This document shows, piece after piece, positions 54,074 to 61,696 of a stretch of 64,000 nt of DNA (within the stretch, counting starts at the first letter, position 1; each line of letters begins with the position of its first letter). The stretch spans positions 1,860,001 through 1,924,000 of the forward strand of contig NZ_LT629740.1 in the NCBI RefSeq assembly GCF_900105165.1, given 5' to 3'. A program made the translations under genes and the position numbers. The notes beneath the pieces were generated by a model. That model saw only the letters and a list, made by a program, of their open reading frames with translations, ran no database searches and was not told the origin of the DNA. Source of the DNA: Mucilaginibacter mallensis. GTDB lineage: Bacteria; Bacteroidota; Bacteroidia; Sphingobacteriales; Sphingobacteriaceae.

Positions 54074-54454
54074 TTATATATGCAATATGTTACCAGCCGT
54101 AAAAGCCCAATTTTCCCAGGCAGTTTCCTTAAAAACCACAAAAACGTCTTTTGGGTCGATAGACAAATCGCCAAGTCCTGAGATTAACGTTTCCAGGAGT
54201 TTTCTTTTTATTTTTACGCTTCTGCCTACTGAGAGTAAAATTTCGATCATAATAAATTTTTCTGTTCGTTCTTCGGGCATATCAGGATAGGATCTATCAT
54301 AAATGAAATCTTCTTCATTCATGTCAAAAAAACGCTGAAAGCGATCCGTTGGCGGAACGCCAACCTCAACCAAAGCTTTTTGGATAACGTCTCCGATTTT
54401 GCTTTTTTCTTCTTTTGTTCTTCCTTTTAAGGATGTGATTGTTACTAATGGCAT
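54074..54454 (-). CDS. Tautomerase-superfamily protein
   Basis: A 126-aa protein of the 4-oxalocrotonate tautomerase/MIF superfamily. It starts MPLVTITSLKGRTKEEKS, so the mature N-terminal residue is the catalytic Pro, and the helix IGDVIQKALVEVGVPP follows. A second beta-alpha-beta unit (FIMIEILLSVGRSVKIKRKL... LSIDPKDVFVVFKETAWENW) makes it the double-length type. Start 54454 is fixed by the need for Pro as residue 2; an upstream in-frame ATG at 54499 would hide it. Substrate unknown. Confidence 0.88.
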   Translation of the reverse strand: MPLVTITSLKGRTKEEKSKIGDVIQKALVEVGVPPTDRFQRFFDMNEEDFIYDRSYPDMPEERTEKFIMIEILLSVGRSVKIKRKLLETLISGLGDLSIDPKDVFVVFKETAWENWAFTAGNILHI

Positions 54455-54629
54455 GATATATATATAAATGAAAAATTTTTTTATGTTTTCTTTTCTCAAA
54501 TGTATCTTAAATTTGGTAAAATCGGTTCAATATCACTTCGCCAGACTACATAAAACCATAAAGCAAGTGTTTCGGCAAATAGTGCAAGCATTGCCTACTT
54601 TCGTATAAAGTTCGGCCCGCTTGCCGGGC

Positions 54630-54637
54630 TACCTTTG
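54630..54637 (+). promoter_or_regulatory. -7 box upstream of the SDR remnant
   Basis: TACCTTTG fits TAnnTTTG and lies 31 bp before the ATG of the broken SDR gene, so a promoter was probably kept when the gene was lost. Confidence 0.45.
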
Positions 54638-54667
54638 TTTCATTAATTATTTAAAACAATAAAGACA

Positions 54668-54832
54668 ATGAGCAAAGTATGGTTTATAACCGGAACATCT
54701 TCCGGTATGATTTTTAACTCAAATTTTTTATTCTCAATTTATCGTTCCATGGATACCGATTCGCCGAAATTTCTCAGTAAGATAAAGAAGCTGTTGCACG
54801 CTATTTTGTTGCCTTGTTTTGTGTTATTTTAA
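54668..54832 (+). pseudogene. N-terminal remnant of an SDR oxidoreductase
   Basis: The frame begins MSKVWFITGTSSG, the exact Rossmann start of classical short-chain dehydrogenases. It then leaves the family pattern at about 54707 and runs as unrelated AT-rich sequence to a stop at 54832. About 230 residues of enzyme are missing. The breakpoint right after the glycine-rich loop indicates a deletion or rearrangement. The stop codon overlaps the repeat word at 54831. Confidence 0.7.
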
Positions 54833-54851
54833 ACTGGTTCGAAATCAGATC
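54831..54851 (+). repeat. Repeat word, copy 2 (pair with 44910-44930)
   Basis: AAACTGGTTCGAAATCAGA, nearly identical to copy 1 (one T/C change), again just upstream of a hairpin. Confidence 0.5.
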
Positions 54852-54863
54852 CACAATAGACCC

Positions 54864-54896
54864 AAGCGCCTTTCATGAAAATGAAAGGCGCTATTT
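54864..54896 (+). terminator. Perfect 12-bp hairpin after the repeat word
   Basis: AGCGCCTTTCAT (54864-54875), GAAA loop, ATGAAAGGCGCT (54880-54891), then ATTTTG. The GAAA tetraloop and T-rich tail suit a terminator. The remaining DNA to 55088 shows no supported gene. Confidence 0.75.
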
Positions 54897-55088
54897 TGTT
54901 TGTATTGGTGCGGTGATAATAGCATCCAAGGCTGAATATTGATCAGCGTGCTACGAGCTATCTCATTGATACCGTTACCAACTGGCGCAAATAACCCCTT
55001 AGATTGTCTTTTTTCCCCCTCATCATGTATGCTGGTATCGGATAACTTTATCATGTTTAAACCCGTCTCTTAGCTTAACCCCACAATC

Positions 55089-55577
55089 ATGAATAATTCA
55101 ATCAGTTTGCCAAAGAAAAGTCAGCAGTACTTTCTTCTCCTTGCCGTATTATTGATAACTTCCCAGTGTTTACTGTTACCTGCCAAAGGTTTTTGCCAAA
55201 AAATGGCGGATCCGAAGCTTGAAAAAATGCCGGTAGAACTGGAGAAGGACTATGCGTTAAGTGCACTGCCCCCTCATCTGCGTAAAGAAGCCACTGTTTA
55301 TTTATTAGATCCTGCAAAAGGTTATTATATCGCTCAAAAGGGAACGAATGGGTTTGTCTGTTTTATTACCCGGACAGAATGGGAATGGGGGGAATTCAGA
55401 AAAGACCTTACCATGCCCATTAGCTTCGATGCGGCAGGCACCAAAGCAATTTTTCCTGTTTACCAGGCTGTGGCGGCCATGCGCGCATCCGGAAAATTTA
55501 CTGCAAAGCAGATCAAAGATATAGTGATAGACCGGATCAGGAAAGGCGTATACAAGGCGCCGTCAAGGCCCCTTTAG
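55089..55577 (+). pseudogene. Secreted hypothetical protein, 5' part, interrupted by an IS110 element
   Basis: A signal peptide (residues ~15-36, ends FCQK) and about 120 residues of mature protein (LPPHLRKEATVYLLDPAKGYY... FVCFITRTEWEW... AVAAMRASGKFTAKQ) read cleanly to YKAPSRP. Two codons of the inserted element then give a stop. The missing C-terminal part reads in frame at 57067-57390. The intact protein would be roughly 270 aa; the family is uncharacterised. The gene is inactivated unless a truncated product has function. Confidence 0.8.
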
Positions 55578-55799
55578 ATTTGCTTTGTGATTATTATCGA
55601 AAGTTTCTTGTTGACAAAGATTTAGGTGAACCAAGTCAAGGCCCAGGTTAAAGACCTATGCTTCGTATTAGTCCTATTCCATGTCCTTTAGATTTTCTTT
55701 GTGATTACTATTAAAACTATCTTGCTGACAAAGAATAGGGTGAACCAAGTCAAGGCCCAGGCTAAAGACCTATGGCCCGTATTAGTCCCTGTTCCGAGT
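55571..55799 (+). ncRNA. Tandem ~114-bp left-end repeats, candidate bridge RNA
   Basis: Copy 1 is 55571-55684 and copy 2 is 55685-55799; both start CCTTTAGATT and share GTGAACCAAGTCAAGGCCC and CGTATTAGTCC. In each, TAGGT/ACCTA (GGGT/ACCT in copy 2) closes an inner AACC/GGTT stem and exposes a loop, AAGTCAAGGCCCA. IS110-family elements make a bridge RNA from the noncoding end upstream of the transposase, with loops that guide target choice. The loop word GTCAAGGCCC equals the host DNA at 55562-55571, next to the insertion point. The RNA limits are not defined. Confidence 0.5.
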
Positions 55800-55888
55800 C
55801 ACAAGTCGATGTCAATGACAAGTTAGAATTTTAGACACCAGGTCTTATAAAGGTTTTAGTCTAAGTACATCACATTAATTTATTTAGT

Positions 55889-56887
55889 ATGAAATACAAA
55901 GTATTTATCGGAATCGATGTATCAAAGCTTACTATTGATGTCCACCTGCACGGAATCGGTGCTTCTAAAACATTCAGTAACGAGGAAAAAGGATTTGCTT
56001 TATTTTTAAGTTGGGTAAAAAAGTATAGTAAACAATCGGAACCGGCGGAGATGATCATCTGCTTCGAACATACCGGTATGTATTCAATTAAACTTGCCAC
56101 CTATCTAAATGATATTGGAATCCCATTCGCTATGCTTCCTGCGCTTCAAATCAAACAATCTATAGGGATCAGAAGAGGAAAGAATGACCAGATCGATGCA
56201 CAAAGAATCGCTGAATATGCTTGGCTACACCGCGAAACCATTCAGGCAACTCTATTACCAGCCAAAAGTATTCTCAAACTTCAGTCGTTGCTTACATTAC
56301 GAAATCGCTTGGTATGCGATCGTGGAGGGTATGAAGCCACATGGAAAGAACAGAAAAAGGCATTGGAAGGAAAAGAGCACAAGGGGATATTTCAAGTTTA
56401 TAAAAGCCTGATAATGAACCTAACGGTGCAAGTTAAAAAGATTGAAGAACAAATAAAGGCGGTGATAGAAAGTGATGAAACAGTTAAATTAAACTATCAA
56501 TTACTGACCAGTATTAAGTGTGTAGGACCTGTACTGGCCGCAAATATGATTGCTTATACGCACAATTTTACCCGTTTTGCTACTTGGCGGAAGTTCGCCT
56601 GCTATGTGGGGACTGCTCCATTTGAGCATCAGTCTGGTACCAGCATAAAAGGAAGAACACGAGTCAGTAGTTTATCCAACAAGCAGCTAAAAAAATTAAT
56701 CCACATGGTGGCTATATGTGCTTGCGCATATAATCCAGAGATGAAAAGCTATTATAAAAGAAGAGTGAGCGAGGGGAAAAATAAGATGAGTACGCTAAAT
56801 GTTATACGCAATAAGATCATTTCCAGAATGTTTGCTGTTGTCAATCGCGGCTCGTGCTATGTGGATCTGATGAAATATGCAGCTTAG
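55889..56887 (+). CDS. IS110-family transposase (DEDD recombinase)
   Basis: A 332-aa recombinase. An N-terminal RuvC-like domain has D10 (GIDVSK), E60 (CFEHTG), D100 and D103 (KNDQIDAQRIAEYA). A coiled-coil middle (~150-195) follows, then a C-terminal Transposase_20 domain (LTSIKCVGPVLAANMIAYT) with YVGTAPFEHQSGTS, where S249 or S252 would be the serine nucleophile. All catalytic residues are present and the frame is intact, so it should be active. It cuts and joins DNA guided by the bridge RNA of its own noncoding end. Confidence 0.95.
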   Translation: MKYKVFIGIDVSKLTIDVHLHGIGASKTFSNEEKGFALFLSWVKKYSKQSEPAEMIICFEHTGMYSIKLATYLNDIGIPFAMLPALQIKQSIGIRRGKNDQIDAQRIAEYAWLHRETIQATLLPAKSILKLQSLLTLRNRLVCDRGGYEATWKEQKKALEGKEHKGIFQVYKSLIMNLTVQVKKIEEQIKAVIESDETVKLNYQLLTSIKCVGPVLAANMIAYTHNFTRFATWRKFACYVGTAPFEHQSGTSIKGRTRVSSLSNKQLKKLIHMVAICACAYNPEMKSYYKRRVSEGKNKMSTLNVIRNKIISRMFAVVNRGSCYVDLMKYAA

Positions 56888-57066
56888 GGCTTATCATCTA
56901 AACGCTTAAACAACTCCCCTTATTTTGGACGGGTTCTGTCAAGGGCAGCGAAGGACGGGCCTGTGCGGCTGCGCTGTTTATATACCCTTGAAAGGTTCCG
57001 GCCAAAATGAGAATTTTGTTGTCGAGTTAAGATGAAGAAATATTATTTGGAAAAGTCTTAGAATAC

Positions 57067-57390
57067 GGGGTATCTTATATGCTGGCCCCGGTTATGCGCG
57101 GCTATCCAGGCGACCCGAATGATAAACAGATAATGACCATGAGCATGCCCCATTATATGTTTTATGCCCCTTATATGAATAACGCCGATATCGGTGGTGA
57201 CACAGATCATGGCCCATTTGTAATTAACCCGGATAATACTGTCCTGGGAGATAAGAAAGGGCCCTATGGTTACATCATTATGCCCGCTGGTGAGGCAGAA
57301 GCGGCCAAAATAGTAAAGGCTAATAGCGACTTGTTGCAACGGCTTGTCGCTTATAAATCATATTATAAAATCAAGGCGGGTAGTATGTAG
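57067..57390 (+). pseudogene. Secreted hypothetical protein, 3' part after the IS110 insertion
   Basis: It reads GVSYMLAPVMRGYPGDPND, then PHYMFYAPYMNNADIGG and GPYGYIIMPAGEAEA to a stop at 57390. It joins in frame to the 5' part (YKAPSRP + GVSYML). It has no start of its own and lies downstream of the element. Confidence 0.75.
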
Positions 57391-57482
57391 AACACATGAT
57401 CTTAAAATTGTAATTCTTGTTGTTTAATTATCGTCCATATTCAAATTTAGAATATTAAAGTCCATAGGCACGGATTAATGTT

Positions 57483-57526
57483 AAAAAGACAGAGGCTTGC
57501 CTAAAACGGCAAGCCTCTGTCTTTTT
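57483..57526. terminator. Perfect 19-bp bidirectional terminator
   Basis: 57483-57501 pairs with 57508-57526 (core GACAGAGGCTTGCC), with A and T runs on the outer sides. It separates the broken secreted gene from the convergent hydrolase gene. Confidence 0.92.
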
Positions 57527-57547
57527 AACTCGTCAAATATAGTATAG

Positions 57548-58261
57548 TTATTTCTGAGCGCCTTGTGTTGCGGCTTCCATAATAACTGCCGCTACCTTTT
57601 CAGGCTGCGACATGAATATTACATGGCTGCCCTTTATCTCGGTAACCTTCGTATTGGAACGTTTATACATCGCATGCTGGATCTCCGGGGCGATGCTTTT
57701 ATCTTCTGTGGCGATCAGGCCATAAGCTGGTTTATCTCTCCAGGCGGCATGGGTTATGGGCGTTACGAAACCCTTTGCGTAAAAGGCTCCTTGAGATGCA
57801 TACATAAACGCTGCTTCATCAGCATCAATGTCAGCACAAAAGCCGGCATGGTATTTATCTTTGTCATAGTATACAATACCTTTCTCGTCCGGAGGAAGTA
57901 CGCCGTTTTCGGGGGCTGGGGCGGCTGTCTGGAGCCATTGCAGGGCAGATTCACCGTTGTCTGGCTGAAATGCAGCGATATAAACCAGCGCAGCAACATT
58001 TGGGTGGTTACCGGCTTCGGTAATTACAGCTCCGCCCCATGAGTGCCCGGCAAGGATTGCCGGACCGCCGATCCTGTCTAAAGCAACATGTGTTGCCAAA
58101 ACATCGTCTTCCAATGAAGTTAAGGGATTCTGCACAACTGATACGTTATACCCATTTTTAGTTAATTCGTTATAAAGTGCTTTAAAGCCGGAGCCGTCTG
58201 CAAAGGCGCCATGAACCAGTACAACATTTTTGATCTCGTTTTTTACATTTAGTGTTTCCAT
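57548..58261 (-). CDS. Alpha/beta hydrolase (esterase-like)
   Basis: A 237-aa cytoplasmic alpha/beta hydrolase. The oxyanion motif VHGAFADGSGF (~17-27) and nucleophile elbow GHSWGGAV (~74-81) are seen, with a late acid (ATEDKS) and His (GSHVIFMSQP). This resembles the single-domain EstC/salicylate-esterase-like hydrolases. Start 58261 removes a 25-residue upstream extension that lacks family similarity. The AraC regulator gene lies 94 bp upstream on the same strand, so they are probably linked. Confidence 0.88.
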   Translation of the reverse strand: METLNVKNEIKNVVLVHGAFADGSGFKALYNELTKNGYNVSVVQNPLTSLEDDVLATHVALDRIGGPAILAGHSWGGAVITEAGNHPNVAALVYIAAFQPDNGESALQWLQTAAPAPENGVLPPDEKGIVYYDKDKYHAGFCADIDADEAAFMYASQGAFYAKGFVTPITHAAWRDKPAYGLIATEDKSIAPEIQHAMYKRSNTKVTEIKGSHVIFMSQPEKVAAVIMEAATQGAQK

Positions 58262-58355
58262 TTTCTTTATCGTTGATTTTTTGTTTGTGTCAACGATACA
58301 AAGGTGCAATGAAAAACAGGCGGGGCTGATGGACACATTTCCCGATTAGTTGCGA

Positions 58356-59216
58356 TTATTTCCCTTCTTTGGCTTCTTTTGGTGAGTTTCTGAAATCAGA
58401 GGGCGATACGCCCGTGTTTTTTTTGAAAAAATTGGAGAAATAGGATACGTCTTCAAAACCGAGCTCAAAAGTGATGTGCTTTATCGATCTGTCTGTATAG
58501 TACAAAAGCCGTTTGGCTTCTGCGACGATTCTTTCCTGGATGATCTGCGAAGGGGTTTTCTGGTTGAAAATGGCAAAAAGATTAGATAACGTTTTAGGTG
58601 ACTTACAAAGTTGTTCTGCATAAAAACTGACAGCATGCTCCGATCTGAAATTTGCTTCCACCAGCAGGTTGAACTTTCGGATGGTGTGAAACCTTTCATC
58701 CGGGAGCCTTTTTACCGGGGCATATCCCAATTTGGCCAAACGGGTTACATAGCTGATCAGGCGCTTTAGCAGCACCAGCAGCATTTCATTCTGGATATTG
58801 TCCGAGGTCTTGAATTCCTCAATGAAAATGTCCGCCAGCAGCTGCAACTTTTGCTTCGCCTCGTCATTTAGTTTAATGAACAAATGGTCTGTAGTGCTGA
58901 ACAGGAAGCCCACACAACTTACTTCGCTATCGTGATCAATAATGCAGTAGAATTCACGATTAAACTGCCAGGCGACAATATTTGTGGAATTTTCAAAGCT
59001 GAAGGATTGGTTAAACAATAGGGTTACTAAAGAATCCTTCGGGAAATCATAGGCAGAACCGTCGATAGTTATGGTCTGGCTTTCTGCCGGGTTCCATGCG
59101 ATGGTAAAATACTTGTCAAAGCGGTCACGGGTAAAAGATAGCCTGTCAAAACCCGTTTGTTCCTTAAAAAACAGTAATTCACCATTTGTATTTTCCTCCC
59201 GTAGTTTAAGCCGCAT
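58356..59216 (-). CDS. AraC-family transcriptional regulator
   Basis: A 286-aa regulator. The N-terminal ~150 residues form a cupin-like sensor domain. The C-terminal ~100 residues carry two helix-turn-helix units, with the AraC signature near the end (IKHITFELGFEDVSYFSNFFKKNTGVSPSDFR). It heads the hydrolase gene and likely controls it. The effector is unknown. Confidence 0.93.
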   Translation of the reverse strand: MRLKLREENTNGELLFFKEQTGFDRLSFTRDRFDKYFTIAWNPAESQTITIDGSAYDFPKDSLVTLLFNQSFSFENSTNIVAWQFNREFYCIIDHDSEVSCVGFLFSTTDHLFIKLNDEAKQKLQLLADIFIEEFKTSDNIQNEMLLVLLKRLISYVTRLAKLGYAPVKRLPDERFHTIRKFNLLVEANFRSEHAVSFYAEQLCKSPKTLSNLFAIFNQKTPSQIIQERIVAEAKRLLYYTDRSIKHITFELGFEDVSYFSNFFKKNTGVSPSDFRNSPKEAKEGK

Positions 59217-59312
59217 GATAGCTGATGTTTAATTAGCAAGATATCAAATCACACTCAAAATACAATAGTTTTTGTTTTGTTGTGGTGATAATGTCATAGA
59301 CACAGTTGCCGT

Positions 59313-59813
59313 TTATTTGGTGGTGATGGTGCTCATTTTGGCAAATTCCACATCATTGGGCTCCCATAATTCTATCTTGTTGCCTTCCGGGTCCATCAAG
59401 TGTACAAAATTACCATAGCTCGCCTTTTGCACGCTATCAACCGGCAGGATACCCGCCGCCTTCATTTTGGCTAAAAGCTGATCCAAGCCTTCCACGCGGT
59501 AATTGATCATGAATTGCTTTTCAGAGGGCTGGAAGTATTTGGTGGTTTCCTTAAACGGCGCCCATATGGTAAACCCCTTTTTTGTGCTGTCCATGCCCTG
59601 GTGCCATTCGAAATCTGAACCGAATCCCCCAATGCGGATGCCCAGGTTTTTGCTGTACCAGGCTTTAAGCGCCGCGGGGTCTTTGGCCTTAAAAAAAATA
59701 CCGCCGATGCCCGTTACTCGAGGACCGCTATTGATCGGATTGGTTACACGACTGAAACCATAGCCCAACAGGAAAGCCGCGCAAAGCAGGCCGATTAGCG
59801 TAAGTTTTTTCAT
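59313..59813 (-). CDS. Membrane-anchored or secreted VOC-family protein
   Basis: A 166-aa protein: an N-terminal hydrophobic helix (LTLIGLLCAAFLLGYGFSRV) acting as signal or anchor, then one glyoxalase/VOC domain (GIGGIFFKAKDPAALKAWYSKNLGI... FVHLMDPEGNKIELWEP). VOC proteins are normally cytoplasmic, so export is unusual. Start 59813 puts the hydrophobic segment at the N-terminus; an upstream ATG at 59879 is less likely. Confidence 0.85.
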   Translation of the reverse strand: MKKLTLIGLLCAAFLLGYGFSRVTNPINSGPRVTGIGGIFFKAKDPAALKAWYSKNLGIRIGGFGSDFEWHQGMDSTKKGFTIWAPFKETTKYFQPSEKQFMINYRVEGLDQLLAKMKAAGILPVDSVQKASYGNFVHLMDPEGNKIELWEPNDVEFAKMSTITTK

Positions 59814-59886
59814 GATGTGGGGTTTTAATCTAAAGATAGGAAATGTTTGGTCAGCAATAGCGTAATTTAATATTGACAACTATTAT

Positions 59887-60651
59887 CTACCGCTTGCCTA
59901 TAACACCATAAATAGCCTTGCCCCAAAAAGCGCCCAGGTCGGCAGCACCATCCTTGTTAGGGTGCAGGTAAAATGTACCCTGGCGGCCATTTTCATGCTG
60001 TAGTCTGGTTAAATAGTTGGTTTTAAAATAGGTGAATGCTAATGTATCACCTAAAAATACCTGGTGATTTTGATAGCTGTTCACCAGATTTTTTATAGGT
60101 GTAAAATAACTTTGCAGCCTGTCTAAGCCTTCCTGTAAATACTGTGCGCCGTTATAGGTGTTGGGGCTGTACCATAGTGGCAGGTTGATCACAACCTTGC
60201 ATTGCGGAAAATCATTCAATAGTTTATCTACAATGCTTTTCATGTTTTTATAATAAGCCTCGTGCGATACGGGCGCTCCGTGTGTGCCTTTTATAGCGCT
60301 GTCATTTGTGCCCAGCATAATTGAAAAGATCAAGATCCCAGGTTTGGCTGAAAAACTGTTAACCGCTTTTTCAGCAGCATTAAAAGAGACGCCACCTGGT
60401 GAAAAATCCACAGTGGTATAGCCACTATGTCCCTGGTTCGAAAATTCAACCGAATCTATCCCACGTTGTGCTTTTAAATAAGCGCTTGCTTTTGCAGGTG
60501 GAGCTTGAGTAGCTGCGTCATCAAGCCCGGCACCAAAAGTAATACTGTCACCTATATAAATCACCTTTACCAAACGTTTCTGCGCCAAAAGCGAAAAGCC
60601 GGGGAACAATAACAACAGACTAAGCAAAAGGCGCAGAGTGATTTTTTTCAT
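59887..60651 (-). CDS. SGNH/GDSL-family hydrolase, secreted
   Basis: A 254-aa secreted esterase-type protein. Signal peptide to ~24 (LLAQ), then block I GDSITFGAG (catalytic Ser), a Gly block (NQGHSGYTT), block III GTNDSA, and block V HPNKDGA (catalytic Asp/His region). Relatives remove acetyl groups from polysaccharides or cleave lipids. It lies next to, but divergent from, a DUF2461 gene; the GH74 gene 1 kb away suggests glycan deacetylation, only by proximity. Confidence 0.9.
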   Translation of the reverse strand: MKKITLRLLLSLLLLFPGFSLLAQKRLVKVIYIGDSITFGAGLDDAATQAPPAKASAYLKAQRGIDSVEFSNQGHSGYTTVDFSPGGVSFNAAEKAVNSFSAKPGILIFSIMLGTNDSAIKGTHGAPVSHEAYYKNMKSIVDKLLNDFPQCKVVINLPLWYSPNTYNGAQYLQEGLDRLQSYFTPIKNLVNSYQNHQVFLGDTLAFTYFKTNYLTRLQHENGRQGTFYLHPNKDGAADLGAFWGKAIYGVIGKR

Positions 60652-60716
60652 AGTCGAATTTAGATAATTACTCTCGGTGGTACAATTCATAATAGTTTAA
60701 CCACTAGTTTTGTTGT

Positions 60717-61397
60717 ATGAGTATTCCTGTATTGCCTGCGTCAACCTTTGACTTTGTACGCGAGTTGAAAAATAACAACAACCGCGAATGGTTTGCCCTT
60801 CATAAAGAGGTTTATCAGCATGAGCTTGGTTTTGTAGAAAGCTTTGCAGATGCCCTGTTGCAGGAATTGAATATACATGATGTGATTGAAACGCCCAACG
60901 GCAAAAAGAGCCTGCGCCGCATTTATAAGGATACACGCTTTTCAAAAGATAAGATCCCGTTCAAAACATGCTGGAGTGGTGGGTTCCGCCGTGCCGGCAA
61001 ATACCGCCGGGGTGGCTATTATTTTCGTTTTGAACCTGGCAATAGCTTGATAGTGGGTGGGTTTCGCGGGCCTAACCCGGCGGATCTGAAACTTATCAGG
61101 GATGACATTGCTTTTGATGCAGCACCATTGCAAAACATTCTGAACAGTAAAACTTTTATAGATACGTTCGGCACCTTACAGGGCGAACAGCTAAAGACCA
61201 CACCAAAAGGTTATGACGCCAATAACGATGGGATAGAATTGTTGCGCTACAAGCAATTCCTGCTTATCCGGCGGTTTACGGATGAAGAAGTACTGCATGA
61301 AAATTTCATTAAAGAAGCAAGTATAACTTTCCGTAATATGCGCCCTTTTTTTGATTACATGAGCGAAGTACTTGCCACTGATATAAATGGGCAATGA
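60717..61397 (+). CDS. DUF2461-family protein
   Basis: A 226-aa cytoplasmic protein of a widespread uncharacterised family. Typical segments are NNNREWFALHKEVYQ near the start, RIYKDTRFSKDKIPFKT at ~68-84, and GGYYFRFEPGNSLIVGGF. It stands alone after a 66-bp divergent promoter gap. Confidence 0.9.
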   Translation: MSIPVLPASTFDFVRELKNNNNREWFALHKEVYQHELGFVESFADALLQELNIHDVIETPNGKKSLRRIYKDTRFSKDKIPFKTCWSGGFRRAGKYRRGGYYFRFEPGNSLIVGGFRGPNPADLKLIRDDIAFDAAPLQNILNSKTFIDTFGTLQGEQLKTTPKGYDANNDGIELLRYKQFLLIRRFTDEEVLHENFIKEASITFRNMRPFFDYMSEVLATDINGQ

Positions 61398-61696
61398 GCA
61401 CGTCCGATTTCAACCATACTCCTTTTAAGATCAGTTGTTGCCCTTGTTTTGACCCGTTTTTTCGCTGTTTAAATGTGTAAATTATTTATAATCAGCAAGA
61501 AATGTGTTTTTATCTCATTTTGCTAATCAATTAGCTGTGTGAACATTTGTTGCATATGATAGATACAAATGTGTACATCTTTTCAATAGATGTATAATAC
61601 CTTACGCCTTTGTAAAAACCGATTTATTCACAAACAAAGCCAATTCTTATACCGGTAAGCGGATTTAATTATCGCATGTTTTTCAGAAGCTATCTT
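61398..61696. other. Intergenic region upstream of GH74 gene
   Basis: AT-rich with no coding frame. It presumably holds the GH74 promoter; I see no clear TAnnTTTG box at a suitable place. Confidence 0.5.

Larger units (their letters stand above)
55571..57066 (+). mobile_element. IS110-family insertion element
   Basis: About 1.5 kb inserted in a secreted-protein gene. The left boundary is set by the end of host coding sequence at 55571 and the right by its resumption at 57067. It contains a ~318-bp noncoding left end with two tandem repeats, a 332-aa DEDD transposase and a ~180-bp noncoding right end. No terminal inverted repeat or clear target duplication is seen, as expected for IS110. The exact ends are uncertain by some bases, and the right end could lie nearer 56940. 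Confidence 0.82.

Noticed and set aside
54845..55054. 69-codon minus-strand frame after the SDR remnant
   Set aside because: Its last part lies in the 12-bp hairpin at 54864-54891 and the remainder matches nothing I know; not supported as a gene.
55571..55799. Possible CRISPR array
   Set aside because: Only two copies, each ~114 bp and contiguous, with no spacers; it is an element-end duplication.
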